Source: AP-15 sp963700185 (GTDB lineage Bacteria > Pseudomonadota > Alphaproteobacteria > ATCC43930 > CGMCC-115725). Taken from it: a stretch of 64,000 bases of DNA. The notes under the pieces are model-generated. The model searched no databases, had not been told where the DNA came from, and saw only the letters and a program-made list of their open reading frames with translations. Made by a program: the position numbers and the translations under genes. Position 1 is the stretch's first letter. The number at the start of each line of letters is the position of its first letter. Of the stretch, positions 25,762-39,822 are shown piece after piece. The stretch spans positions 186,001 through 250,000 of the forward strand of contig CAVOWP010000014.1 of assembly GCA_963700185.1 (NCBI GenBank). The letters are read 5' to 3'.

Positions 25762-26223
25762 GTGCCCGCCTTCGCCCTTCAGCCATCGGCAGCCCTGTCG
25801 ATAGGTGAGCTTTCCCGGCGTACGGGCGTCAATATCGAGACCATCCGCTATTACGAGCGGATCAAGATGCTGCCCGCGCCGCCTCGCACCGCGAGTGGAC
25901 GGCGCGTCTACGGGCCAGCCGAAACCCGCAGCCTCGCCTTCATCCGCCGCTCCCGAGAGCTCGGGTTCACTCTCGACGAAATTCGCGCCTTGCTGGCCCT
26001 TTCGGGCGATGACGGCCCAGAGGCATGCGCCGAAGCACGCGAGCTCGCTGCCGGTCATCTCGCGGACGTTCGGGCGAAGATTGCCGACCTGCGCGCGATG
26101 GAGCGCGCGCTGGCGGACGCCGTGCGGCGCTGCACTGCCGGTGAAGCGGCCGGGTGCCCTCTCATCGACACCTTGTCGCACAGCGGCAAAGATCGGGGCT
26201 CAGATCTCGAGGAGGCGCCATGA
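25762..26223 (+). CDS. merR: Mercury-responsive MerR regulator
   Basis: A 153-residue regulator starting at GTG 25762, eight bases after AAGAGGA. The N-terminal winged helix reads LSIGELSRRTGVNIETIRYYERI, followed by a dimerisation helix. Three Cys match the Hg(II) ligands of MerR: C89 (EACAEA), C124 and C132 (CTAGEAAGC), so Hg(II) rather than another metal is the likely inducer. It represses and activates the 19-bp-spacer promoter next to it. The stop overlaps the mtnA start (ATGA at 26220-26223), so this regulator is translationally coupled to a methionine-salvage gene. Confidence 0.9.
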   Translation: MPAFALQPSAALSIGELSRRTGVNIETIRYYERIKMLPAPPRTASGRRVYGPAETRSLAFIRRSRELGFTLDEIRALLALSGDDGPEACAEARELAAGHLADVRAKIADLRAMERALADAVRRCTAGEAAGCPLIDTLSHSGKDRGSDLEEAP

Positions 26224-27315
26224 ATGTTCGCGGCCGGGCGATGCGCACGATCTGGCCCGCTACCGACGGGCGCACGGTCGAGATCATCGATCAGACGCGC
26301 TTGCCGCACGAGCTGGTGATTGTCGGTCTGCAGACGCTCGATGATGCGGCGCGGGCGATAGCCACGATGCAGGTTCGCGGCGCACCGCTGATCGGCGCCG
26401 CCGCCGCCTACGGCATCGCTCTCGCGGCCGCGGAGGACCCGTCGGATCGCGGGCTCGAGGCGGCGGCGTCAAAGCTCGCCGCGACCCGCCCGACCGCGGT
26501 CAATCTGCGCTGGGCCCTCGCCGAGATGAAGCGGGCGCTGTCGCGAGGTGCCGGAAAGCGGCCGGTTTGCCGCGGCCATGGCGCGGGCCGGCGAGATCGC
26601 CGATGCCGACGTCGCGATCAATCGCGCGATTGGGGAGCACGGCGCCGGACTGATCGCCGAGGCGCGGCGGCGCAAGGATGGCGCCGGTCGCGTCGAGGTG
26701 CTGACGCATTGCAATGCCGGCTGGCTCGCTACGGTCGATTGGGGCACCGCACTCGCCCCGGTCTACCGTGCCCACAATGAGGGCATCCCGATCCATGTCT
26801 GGGTCGACGAGACCCGCCCGCGCAACCAGGGCGCCAGCCTCACCGCCTGGGAGCTCGGCGAGCACGGCGTCCCGCACACGGTCATCGTCGACAATGCCGG
26901 CGGTCACCTGATGCGCGAGGGCCTGGTCGACCTCTGCATCGTCGGCACCGACCGCACGACGGCGGGTGGCGATGTCGCAAACAAGATCGGCACCTACCTG
27001 AAAGCGCTGGCGGCGCGCGACAACGGCATCCCGTTCTACGTCGCGCTGCCCTCGCCGACGATCGACTGGGAGATCGAGAGCGGCGCGGCGATCCCAATCG
27101 AGCGCCGCGACCCGCGCGAGGTCACCCACATCGAAGGCTGGACCGATGAAGGCCGGCGCGTAGCCGTCCGCCTGACCCCGGCCGACAGCCCCGCCGCCAA
27201 TTACGCCTTCGACGTAACCCCGGCCCGCCTCGTCACCGCACTCATTACCGAGCGCGGCCTCTCCGCGGCATCACGAGCGGGGTTGCTTGAACTGTTTCCC
27301 GAACGAGGGCGCTGA
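26220..27315 (+). pseudogene. mtnA: S-methyl-5-thioribose-1-phosphate isomerase with a single-base frameshift
   Basis: About 364 residues of MtnA (aldose-ketose isomerase of methionine salvage, eIF2B-like fold). The first frame gives MQVRGAPLIGAAAAYGIALA to EMKRALS; an extra base near 26544 shifts to the second frame, which continues PESGRFAAAMARAGEIADAD, DVAINRAIGEHG, VLTHCNAGWLAT (active-site Cys), TRPRNQGASLTAWEL and GTDRTTAGGDVANKIGTY with the catalytic Asp. Removing one base restores a full-length enzyme, so this may be a sequencing error. Confidence 0.88.
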
Positions 27316-27598
27316 CGGGCAACATCGAACGCGCGCCAGTTCGGGACGTGGGCCGTCATCAGGGCCTTGAACAGGCGGCCGTGTGTCGGAACCCGGAGAT
27401 GCAGTAATTCATGAGCGATGACGAAGTCCTGGAACCCGGGCTCTTGTTCGTAGAGATCCGCCGCCAGCGTGATCGTTCCGGTCGTCGAGCAGGAACCCCA
27501 TTTCCGCGTCATCCGCTGCACGCGGATGATCCGGGCCTCGACCTTCAAACGCTGTGACCAATATCGAACCCGATTGCAGAAGCTGCGCGCGTCCGTTG

Positions 27599-27602
<4 letters not shown>
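27201..27602 (-). CDS. M48/YgjP-like (DUF45) metallopeptidase of the restriction locus
   Basis: A protein of up to 133 residues with the DUF45 core: WSQRLKVEARIIRVQRMTRKWGSCS, then DFVIAHELLHLRVPTHG carrying the HExxH zinc motif. Small proteins of this kind often end type I restriction operons; their target is unknown. It starts at GTG 27602, overlapping the predicted hsdR stop. The last 38 residues run antisense over the end of mtnA and do not look like the family, so the natural end may be near 27315. Confidence 0.8.
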
Positions 27603-30559
<2,957 letters not shown>

Positions 30560-30563
<4 letters not shown>

Positions 30564-31009
30564 GGCGAAGTTTCCAGCGCCGCGGCGGGCTGCACCACTT
30601 CGATCCCGTAACGGGTGAAATCGCCGGCGTTGAAGGTGAGGAGCCGGTGCACGCCATGCACTTGCATCGCGGCGACCAGCCGCGCGTCATGCACTTTGGC
30701 GCCGATGACGCCGTGGCGTAGAACCAAATCGCGCCACACCGCGTAGATTGATGGCGTATCCGGAAGGAGGTCGAACGCCGCCTCGACCTTTTCGACCTCG
30801 ACTAGCGCCACCGGAGCCGGAAAACCGAGCCCGTTATGCTCCGCCGGGCGCGTCGCGACGTTCCAGAACTCGGCGATGTTCTGCAACGTGAAATGAACCG
30901 CCTCCCCGGCGGCAAGGAGGCGGGCGACGCTGTCGACGGCAAAGGCGTGGCTGGGATGCGACGGCTGTACCCGCCGCAGCAGCACGTTGGTATCCAGCAG
31001 AATGCTCAC
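30560..31009 (-). CDS. PIN-domain toxin (VapC-like)
   Basis: A 149-residue PIN-domain protein starting at GTG 31009. Acidic catalytic positions are visible in ILLDTNVLL (D6), NIAEFWNVA, VHDARLVAAM and FNAGDFTRYG. Such proteins are Mg-dependent RNases, usually toxins held in check by a small antitoxin. The start overlaps the antitoxin stop (GTGA) and the stop overlaps the hsdR start (ATGA), so it is embedded in the restriction operon. Confidence 0.88.
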
Positions 31010-31260
31010 CCGCGCTCGGCATAGATGCTCTCGCGGCTGATCGCCTCATCCGAGAGCGGTTTCGTCTCGGGCAACCCCGACACGTCGCGCCAGAGCTTCG
31101 CCCGTTCCTCAGGCGTCTTCCGGGTGCCCTTGGCCTTGGTTGCGCCGGCCTGTTCGGCGAGAAGATGGCGCAAGTGTTCGGCAAGCGACACCCCTCGCAC
31201 CGCGGCCTGCGCCGCGAGGTTCGCCTCGATGTCCGGAGGCAGATCGATCGTCACGGACAT
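31006..31260 (-). CDS. VapB-like antitoxin
   Basis: An 84-residue protein with an N-terminal ribbon-helix-helix-like start (MSVTIDLPPDIEANLAAQAA, then GVSLAEHLRHLLAEQ) and a charged, flexible C-terminal part (KPLSDEAISRESIYAERG) of the kind that wraps the toxin. Directly upstream of and overlapping the PIN toxin gene. It would also be expected to bind DNA and autoregulate, though no obvious operator was identified. Confidence 0.8.
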   Translation of the reverse strand: MSVTIDLPPDIEANLAAQAAVRGVSLAEHLRHLLAEQAGATKAKGTRKTPEERAKLWRDVSGLPETKPLSDEAISRESIYAERG

Positions 31261-31356
31261 GATAGTTCTCCCGCAACCTGTCTGCTGTCAGTGATGTAAG
31301 AGGCCATGATTCCCACGCGAGATGGGGTGTGAGCGATCGTGCTGCCATGACGCTTT

Positions 31357-31392
31357 GACCCCGCCTCACTGATCTTCAACTGGCTCATTGGG
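31357..31392. repeat. Direct repeat B: remnant hsdR start after hsdS
   Basis: The minus strand encodes MSQLKISEAGS from an ATG at 31388 that overlaps the hsdS stop (ATGA), exactly as an hsdR start would. It then diverges into non-coding sequence. About 30 of 36 bases match copy A at 30532-30567. Confidence 0.8.
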
Positions 31393-32775
31393 CGGCCTCC
31401 GCTGAGGGAGCGGCGCTATCTTGGCCGTCATGGCCGGGCCTGACCCGGGCATCCACGCGGATGCCCGGAACAAGTCCGCGCATGACGGATGGACGGATGT
31501 CGAGCGCCGACAGGTCGAGGTCGCCAAGACGTATGTCCCCGGTCATTAGTTTGTGCAGCAGCGCCTTGAACAGCTCGTCGAGCACCGCGCGCTTTTTGCG
31601 GTGCAGGTCGATCTTGCGGTCGATCGCGTCGAGAACAATGATAATCTCGCGCTGCTCCTCGAAGGTGGGGGGAACCGGAATAATCAGCGGTTCGAGATTT
31701 TTCTTATTGAGCTGCGGTGTTGGGCCTGGTTCAGTGATCGTGCGCAGATCAAAAGTCTGAAACCACTGGAACAGGAAATCTTGTTCAAGCATGGCTCCCG
31801 CGACGACGCCAATCACATTGGGGTCGAATACGGTCCACTCTGTTGATAGCCGCTTTTTATTGGTTGCTATAGCGGCTCCTCGTTTTGGAAATATAACGGT
31901 GCGTGGCGGGGCGCAGCGATATTCAGCAGCTGCCTTATCCATCATCTTTTCAACCAGTGCTGTTTGAAGCTTCACCTCGTTTCCCGGCAGGTTCATATCG
32001 GCGACCTTTATCCCGAGCACCCGGACCGCCTGACCGCCCTCAGACAGACTCTAACTCCTCCAGTTGCGAATAGGTCATTCTAGTCGAGATAACATCCGCG
32101 TATCGGTCGAGGCGTCCTGTTTCCCAACTCTCGGGCACCGGACCGATTTCGGTATCTTTTTGCGCCTCGTCCCTCAGCCCGCGCCTGAACAGCTCTCGCA
32201 TCACCGCGCGCTTGAGATCTCCGGCGGCGAGTTCACATTCAGTTTCCGCAGCGGACGCATGCCGAATGGCTTCAAGTGCATTCGCCATCGCCGTTTGGTC
32301 GCCACTCTCGAAGGCAGGGATCGGCAGGTCGAGAAGCACGGTCTCCGGGACCCGCTGGCGCCCAGTCGTGCCCTCCATCCGCTCGGCGACATGATGCCGA
32401 ACGTCTGGGTGCAGCAAATAGAAGAAGAGGAGCCTCGGATCGTGCTGAGGTTCCCAAGGATGCAGCGGGATGACCTCAGTCGTCGCGTATCCAAACGGCG
32501 CCGGCAAGTCGAGTGTCAGGGCCTGCTTTCCGTTCTCAAAAGATGGGGTGATCTTCGCGACGAGTATGTCTCCGCGTTCAAAATAGGTGCCGCTGGCGAT
32601 CGCGTTGGGAGCCTTCAGCGTGAAGGTCGGCGTGTAGGTGCCATCCTGAGGGATTGCCTCCATTGCCGCGAACGGAATCTCAGAAACCGCGAAACGGTTG
32701 AGGTTGCGCGGTTTTTTGGTGACCTCGTAGCAGTCACCGACGCGAGTCCATCGTCGCCCGCTACCGAGATCAGCT

Positions 32776-32789
<14 letters not shown>
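31385..32789 (-). pseudogene. hsdS: Type I restriction specificity subunit with a single-base frameshift
   Basis: HsdS chooses the DNA target through two recognition domains. The ATG at 32789 overlaps the hsdM 3' end; the first domain runs to an in-frame TGA near 32044. Removing one base (near 32042) turns the stop into Glu and joins ELESV to EGGQAVRVLGIKVADMN, giving the second domain (PQLNKKNLEPLIIPVPPTFEEQREI, then coiled coil). Total about 467 residues. The last 40 residues come from a palindromic repeat and are not part of the normal family. May be intact in the organism. Confidence 0.85.
31425..31488. repeat. Imperfect palindromic repeat element inside the hsdS 3' end
   Basis: Two 30-base arms (CCGTCATGGCCGGGCC... 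and ...CCGCGCATGACGG) form an imperfect hairpin around ACGC. On the minus strand it is translated as VMRGLVPGIRVDARVRPGHDG, the reading typical of a palindromic repeat that recurs in many alphaproteobacterial genomes. Confidence 0.8.
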
Positions 32790-34611
<1,822 letters not shown>

Positions 34612-34612
34612 G

Positions 34613-34642
34613 TTTGTTATGTTTGCATATATGGATAACAAA
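34613..34642. promoter_or_regulatory. Dyad operator candidate at the hsdM start
   Basis: A perfect 8-base inverted repeat, TTTGTTAT and ATAACAAA, with a 14-base AT-rich spacer, lies one base from the hsdM ATG. A TTGACT hexamer (minus strand, 34647-34642) abuts it. The AT-rich dyad stands out from the GC-rich surroundings and is well placed for autoregulation by the HsdM helix-turn-helix domain. Confidence 0.55.
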
Positions 34643-34647
34643 GTCAA

Positions 34648-35049
34648 GCTCGATTCCCGTTTTGTTGCCTCAATCACACGGATGTTTATTGACATTTTAG
34701 CACAAACATGCTAGCGTCGACCGTTTCACTGGTTGGGAGGTGGTGAGCGTTGCCGGACTGTTCCCCAGTACCGTCTCAATTCATCCTTTTGGAGGCCAGA
34801 GACGAGGGATTTCGGCGTCGCCGACGGAAAGCCTCCTGTTTTTTCTCTGTATTATTAGGAGGCTCGGCGCTCGGCCTTGACCTTACATTCAGCGGCCATG
34901 CACCTCGGTGCAATCCGCTTTGGCTGTTCACTGGCTGTAAAAACAGCGAGGACAGCCTTGGGAGCGCAGGGTTCGCGTGATCGGCGCGGCTCGGCGGCGC
35001 AAGGACGGGGCTGGCCGAGGAGGGGGAGGGTCGGCGCAATGCGGGTGCA
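34648..35049. other. Intergenic stretch between hsdM and nhaA
   Basis: No convincing gene is seen on either strand; the open frames here are short and of poor composition. One inverted repeat (GCCTCCT at 34831-34837 with AGGAGGC at 34857-34863) has a 19-base T-rich loop. This is the most AT-rich non-coding stretch of the window at its hsdM end. Confidence 0.6.
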
Positions 35050-36240
35050 TTATCTCTGCTTCGGCCGCCATTCGGGCGGCAGCCCAAGCACTGCGGCCCC
35101 GACGATCGCCGAGAGGCCGGAGCCGACGAGGACGCCCAGGCGCATGACGGCTTCAACATCGGATTCTCCGAAAGCGAGCGCGCCGATGAAAAGGCTCATC
35201 GTGAAGCCGATACCGGTCAGGATGCTCGTGCCCCAGAGCGTCACCCAGCCGGCGTTCGCGGGCAGCTCGGCCCAGCCGGCGCGGATCACCAGCGCCGCCG
35301 CGCCAAAGACGCCGATTTGCTTGCCGAGAAACAGACCTGCGGCAATACCGAGCGGGACCGGCTCGACAATGGACGACAATGATAGATCGGCAAAAGACAG
35401 TCCGGCATTGGCGAAGCCGAACAGCGGCATGATGCCAAACCCTACCCAGGGGGCGAGCCCGTGTTCTGTGCGAATAAGTGGCGAATCTTGGCCCGACTCC
35501 CCCTTGACCGACTCCCCTTTGAACGGAATCGCCAAGGCCAGCGCGACCCCGGCGAGTGTCGCATGAACGCCGGATTTCAGCACGAACACCCACAGCACGA
35601 TGCCGACGAGGACGTACCAGATAATCCGCTGCACTCCGGCGAGGTTGAGCGCCGCGAGGATGGCGAGCGCCGCCAGTGCGACGTCCAACGAGACACAGGA
35701 AAGTTCCTCGGTATAAAAGATTGCAATGATCACGATTGCGCCGAGATCGTCGATGATCGCGAGCGCGGTCAGAAACAGCTTGAGGGACGGCGCGACACGG
35801 CCGCCGAACAGGGCCATTACCCCCAGCGAGAACGCAATATCGGTTTCGCAGGGGATTGCCCAGCCGGTTACTGCCCCCGGCTCGTTCCGTGTAATGGCGA
35901 GGTAGATCAGAGCCGGCACGGTCATTCCGCCAATCGCCGCTACGACCGGGAGGATCGCGCGCCTGCGTTCGGACAGCTCGCCCTCCAGCACCTCGCGCTT
36001 TATTTCGAGACCAACGAGAAGAAAAAATATCGCCATCAGCCCATCGTTGACCCACAGCAGCATGGGCTTGTCGATGCCGAACCCGTCGATCCGCACTGAG
36101 CCGTGCACGCTCAGCAGCAAGTTATAAAATTCGGCCAAGGGCGAGTTGGCGAGCGCGAGGGCCAAAGCCGAAGCCAGCATCAGCACGATCCCGCTCGCCG
36201 CCTCATGGCGGAACAGACGTTGCAGCAAGTCAACGCGCAT
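35050..36240 (-). CDS. nhaA: Na+/H+ antiporter NhaA
   Basis: A 396-residue inner-membrane antiporter with 11-12 helices. Landmarks are FRHEAASGIVLMLASALALALANS in helix 1, LLWVNDGLMAIFFLLVGLEIKREVLEGEL, the ion-binding region WAIPCETDIAFSLGVMALFG and ALAIIDDLGAIVIIAIFYT with the two functional Asp residues (IDDLG). It exchanges sodium for protons and regulates internal pH. The ATG at 36240 follows GGGGAGAG. It stands alone, convergent with nothing and divergent from the VOC gene. Confidence 0.95.
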   Translation of the reverse strand: MRVDLLQRLFRHEAASGIVLMLASALALALANSPLAEFYNLLLSVHGSVRIDGFGIDKPMLLWVNDGLMAIFFLLVGLEIKREVLEGELSERRRAILPVVAAIGGMTVPALIYLAITRNEPGAVTGWAIPCETDIAFSLGVMALFGGRVAPSLKLFLTALAIIDDLGAIVIIAIFYTEELSCVSLDVALAALAILAALNLAGVQRIIWYVLVGIVLWVFVLKSGVHATLAGVALALAIPFKGESVKGESGQDSPLIRTEHGLAPWVGFGIMPLFGFANAGLSFADLSLSSIVEPVPLGIAAGLFLGKQIGVFGAAALVIRAGWAELPANAGWVTLWGTSILTGIGFTMSLFIGALAFGESDVEAVMRLGVLVGSGLSAIVGAAVLGLPPEWRPKQR

Positions 36241-36334
36241 CGATCTCTCCCCTATCGCTCCCCTGGCCCGCAAGGCACGGAGCCGTTAAGCTTACCGACG
36301 ACGGCACCCAGAGGCGACCATAGACAAGGCGATC

Positions 36335-37183
36335 ATGGACAACGGCATTGCGGGCATCGACCACGTCATTGTCGGGGTTCGCGATCTCGAACGGGCGCGG
36401 CTGGGATGGAGCCGGCTCGGCTTTACGTTGTCACCCCGCGGCAGGCATATCGGACAAGGAACGGCGAATTATTGCATCATGTTTGCGTCCGAGTATGTCG
36501 AACTCCTCGGCATCGTCGATCCGAACGATTTTGTTCAGCGGCTCGACGCCTTTTTGGCGCAACGCGAGGGGTTGATGGCGGCAGCGTTTGCGCCGGCCGG
36601 CGCCCCCGAGGATGTTCGCGCGGCGCTGCTCGGCCGCGAGCTTCACCCCTCCGAGCCGCGGCCGCTCGGCCGCCAGCTCGAGCTCGCGGAGGGCACCGTC
36701 GTGCCGCGCTTCAGCTTGATGTCCCTGCCGGCGGAAGAGACGCCGGGGCTCGATTGTTTTATCTGCACCCATCTGACGCCGGAGCTGATGCGGCGTCCCG
36801 AATGGTTGGACCATCCGAACGGCGCCCTCGGTTTGAAGAGCATCCATGTGCTGGTCGAGAGTACGGCTGCGCTATTGGAGCCTTATGATCGGCTGTTCGG
36901 CATACAGCAGGTGACCACCACCGATGCGGTCGCATGCGTTCATGTCGGGCCGCACCGGATCGTGTTCAGCACACCGGACGATTTTTCGACCATGTATCCC
37001 GCGCTCGATGTCGCGTCGGACTTCCCGTTGCCCGGCATCGTCTCGATCGAATTTGGGGTCGCACGGCGCGAAGATACCGCCGATTACCTGGCCCGGCGGC
37101 AGGTCCCGTTTGCAGAACTGCCGGGCGGCGGCCTCGTCGTGCCGGCACGCGAAGCGAGCGGCGCGATGCTCTTCTTTTCCTAG
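36335..37183 (+). CDS. VOC family (glyoxalase-like) protein
   Basis: A 282-residue protein with the paired beta-alpha-beta-beta-beta modules of the vicinal oxygen chelate fold. The first module reads GIDHVIVGVRDLERARLGWSRLGF and YCIMFASEYVELLGIVDPND; a second begins at LGLKSIHVLVESTAALLEPYDRLFG. It matches the Glyoxalase_3 / lactoylglutathione lyase-like group whose substrates are mostly unknown. The TPR gene starts eight bases later. Confidence 0.85.
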   Translation: MDNGIAGIDHVIVGVRDLERARLGWSRLGFTLSPRGRHIGQGTANYCIMFASEYVELLGIVDPNDFVQRLDAFLAQREGLMAAAFAPAGAPEDVRAALLGRELHPSEPRPLGRQLELAEGTVVPRFSLMSLPAEETPGLDCFICTHLTPELMRRPEWLDHPNGALGLKSIHVLVESTAALLEPYDRLFGIQQVTTTDAVACVHVGPHRIVFSTPDDFSTMYPALDVASDFPLPGIVSIEFGVARREDTADYLARRQVPFAELPGGGLVVPAREASGAMLFFS

Positions 37184-37191
37184 AGGCACCG

Positions 37192-38034
37192 ATTATCCGC
37201 ACGCTACCTAGCTACAAGCCGACCTGGCACCGCCTAACCGACCTCGTTTTGTGCGGTCTGTTGATCGTGGCCTGGGGGAAAGCCGCGGCCGCCGAGCAGC
37301 CTCTGCAATCAGCCGCGCCGCGCGATGCGGCGGCCGAGGCCGCGGCCTATGAGCGCTGCATGAAGCTGGCCCGGCAAAACCCTGATGAGGCCCGCAGTCT
37401 GGCGCAGAGCTGGCACGAACGCGGCGGGGCGCATCCGGCAGATCATTGCGCCGCCGTCGCTCTGATCGGGCTGAAGCAATATAAGGAGGCGGCGCTTCGC
37501 CTCGAAGCGCTGGCGCAGGCGATGACGACGGCGCCGGCCGGGCTGCGCGCCGAGGTGCTCGATCAGGCTGGGCAAGCCTGGGGCTTGGCCGGCGATCCGG
37601 TGCGTGCTTACGCGGCGGCCGGAGCGGCCCTTGCCCTGGAGCCGAAAGATCCCGACTTGCTGATCGACCGGGCGCAAGCGGCCGCGGGGATCGGATATTA
37701 CGACAAAGCGGTGGCCGATCTCGACCATGTCCTGAAGGCCGACCCGTCGCGCGTCGACGCGCTGATCTACCGCGCCTCGGCAAACCGCGCCCTGGATCGG
37801 CTCGACCCCGCGCTCGCCGATGTCGAGAAGGCAATAGCGCGAGCGCCGAATTCCGCGCCGGCGTTGCTGGAACGCGGCAATATCCGCCGCCTGAAGGGCG
37901 ACGACGAGGGAGCTCGTCAAGATTGGGAACGAGTCGGCCAATTGGCCCCGGGCAGCCAAGCAGACATGGCTGCCAAGGCCAACATCGAACACGTTCAATC
38001 GAACGGGGAGGTCGAGACGGAGAAATCACGTTGA
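37192..38034 (+). CDS. Exported TPR-repeat protein (start uncertain)
   Basis: About 280 residues: a signal-like N-terminus (hydrophobic LTDLVLCGLLIVAW, then AAAAEQ), followed by tetratricopeptide repeats, e.g. YDKAVADLDHVLKADPSRVDALIYRASANRAL. It is a periplasmic scaffold-type protein. No ATG or GTG is available between the VOC gene and the signal peptide; an ATT at 37192, five bases after AGAGG, gives the best leader, with TTG at 37249 as alternative. The longer frame from 36934 overlaps the VOC gene in another frame and looks non-coding there. Confidence 0.7.
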   Translation: MIRTLPSYKPTWHRLTDLVLCGLLIVAWGKAAAAEQPLQSAAPRDAAAEAAAYERCMKLARQNPDEARSLAQSWHERGGAHPADHCAAVALIGLKQYKEAALRLEALAQAMTTAPAGLRAEVLDQAGQAWGLAGDPVRAYAAAGAALALEPKDPDLLIDRAQAAAGIGYYDKAVADLDHVLKADPSRVDALIYRASANRALDRLDPALADVEKAIARAPNSAPALLERGNIRRLKGDDEGARQDWERVGQLAPGSQADMAAKANIEHVQSNGEVETEKSR

Positions 38035-38088
38035 TGCCTATCAACTTCCCTTCACTTGTTGCTAAGCGTCTTTCGCTAGTGTCGCGGC

Positions 38089-39819
38089 GTGGTGACATAC
38101 AACCGCCTGCAGAGGGGACGTTTTCGCGCCAGCCGACGCCTGTCGTTCGCTGGGATTGCTCTGCTCGCCATCGCCATTATGGCCGGCTTGGCCGTTTGGG
38201 ATCTACGCGAAGAAGGGGTCCGCGGCTACGTCGACGGACTGGCGCACAGCGTCTCGTTGCCTCCGCTGCGCGATTTCCCCTTTGTCGCTACGGTCTCGGC
38301 GGCGGAAGAGACAGTGCTCGCGAACTGGGGGCGCCTCATTGCCTTCGGCACGCTTTGCGCGGCGATCGGTTTTGCGCTGTTGTGTCGGGCACTGGTGGCG
38401 CGCTCCCGCTTGCTCAAGCGCTCCGAGGCGACTTTGCGCGAGAGCGAAGCTAGGTGTCGCGATTTCGCTCTGACCTCATCCGACTGGTTCTGGGAAACCG
38501 ACGAGAAGCATCGGTTCACGTTTCTGTCCGATCACATACGCGCGTTTGGTCAGGACCCCCAGACCCGCATTGGCCGGACGCGCACCGATTTGGCAATCGA
38601 TATCGTCACCGAACCGGCCAAATGGCAGGAACATCTGGCGGTTCTGGACCGGCACGAGCCATTCCGTGACTTCGTCTATAAACGCCAGATCGGCGACGAC
38701 CCTGAACGCGTGATTTCCGTCGGCGGCAACCCGCTCTTTGATGAAGCGCGGCGGTTTCTCGGCTATCGGGGAACAGCTCGCGACATCACCGAGAAGGTTC
38801 TGGCCGAACAAGCCGTGCACGAAGCAAAGGCCGCCGCTGAGGCCGCCAATGTCGCCAAATCGCAGTTCCTCGCCAATATGAGCCATGAACTGCGCACGCC
38901 CCTCAACGCGATCCTCGGCTTCTCCGAGGTGTTGGAGAACGGGATTGCCGGGCCGCTCCAGTCGCGGCAGGCCGAATATGTCGGTCTCATTCGCCAGAGC
39001 GGCGAGCATCTTCTGCACCTGATCAACGAGATTCTCGATCTGGCGCGGATCGACGCCGGCAAGCTGGATCTGCACGAAGAAGTGCTCGAGCCGGGCAGGT
39101 TGATCGACAGCGCTATCGCCCTCGTCAAGGATCGTGCTGCCGCCAGCTTGCTCAAATTGGCTGTCCATATTGAGGAAGACCTGCCCCCGCTGACGGCCGA
39201 CCGGACGCGTCTGACGGAGATCCTGCTCAACCTGCTGTCGAACGCGATCAAATTCACCGAGCTGGGCGGGGCGATCAACGTCCTCGTGCGGCGCACAGAA
39301 GAGGGCGGCGTAGCATTCATCGTGCAGGACAACGGCCGCGGGATGACTGAGGCCGAGGTCGAAATAGCCCTCGAGCGGTTTGGCCAAGTCGATGGGGGAC
39401 TTGCCCGTCGACATGAAGGCTCTGGTCTGGGACTGCCGCTCGCTCGAAAGCTTGCCGAGCTCCACGGCGGCTCGTTGACGCTAAAGAGCGAGACCGGGCG
39501 CGGCACGACCGCAACAGTGATTCTGCCGCCGTCGAGAGTTCTTTCAGAGGAGCCAGCAGCGGCGGGGCCCGATGACCGATCTGGCGAGCTCCGGGAAATT
39601 CATCCCAGATACCGACTGGATTCTGGTTTAAAGGACGATCAGCGGATCGGGTTTGGAGAGGGGCCGAGGGTACCCTTTGACGAGTGCTGTGCGTCGCCGT
39701 GGCGCAGGCCGAGCACCGAATCCCCTCGTGCAACAGCCGATGGCAATGGCAATATCGGACCGGCGGGGGCAGACCCCGCCGACACACTGAGGATACGAAC
39801 GGTCGACTCGGTTCAATAA
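38089..39819 (+). CDS. Membrane PAS-domain sensor histidine kinase
   Basis: A 576-residue kinase. Two membrane helices flank a short periplasmic loop (about residues 18-36 and 83-103). A PAS domain follows (SSDWFWETDEKHRFTFLSDHI), then a HisKA domain with H266 in FLANMSHELRTPLNAILGFSE, and an ATPase domain (NLLSNAIKFTE, VQDNGRGMTEAEVEIALERF, GSGLGLPLARKLAELHGG). The last 70 residues are low-complexity. No response regulator gene is adjacent, so it is an orphan kinase; its signal is unknown. Starts at GTG. Confidence 0.9.
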   Translation: MVTYNRLQRGRFRASRRLSFAGIALLAIAIMAGLAVWDLREEGVRGYVDGLAHSVSLPPLRDFPFVATVSAAEETVLANWGRLIAFGTLCAAIGFALLCRALVARSRLLKRSEATLRESEARCRDFALTSSDWFWETDEKHRFTFLSDHIRAFGQDPQTRIGRTRTDLAIDIVTEPAKWQEHLAVLDRHEPFRDFVYKRQIGDDPERVISVGGNPLFDEARRFLGYRGTARDITEKVLAEQAVHEAKAAAEAANVAKSQFLANMSHELRTPLNAILGFSEVLENGIAGPLQSRQAEYVGLIRQSGEHLLHLINEILDLARIDAGKLDLHEEVLEPGRLIDSAIALVKDRAAASLLKLAVHIEEDLPPLTADRTRLTEILLNLLSNAIKFTELGGAINVLVRRTEEGGVAFIVQDNGRGMTEAEVEIALERFGQVDGGLARRHEGSGLGLPLARKLAELHGGSLTLKSETGRGTTATVILPPSRVLSEEPAAAGPDDRSGELREIHPRYRLDSGLKDDQRIGFGEGPRVPFDECCASPWRRPSTESPRATADGNGNIGPAGADPADTLRIRTVDSVQ

Positions 39820-39822
39820 TTC

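Noticed and set aside
34925..34960. GCTGT-AAAA-ACAGC stem as the nhaA terminator
   Set aside because: Five-base stem without a following T-run on the relevant strand; too weak to support.
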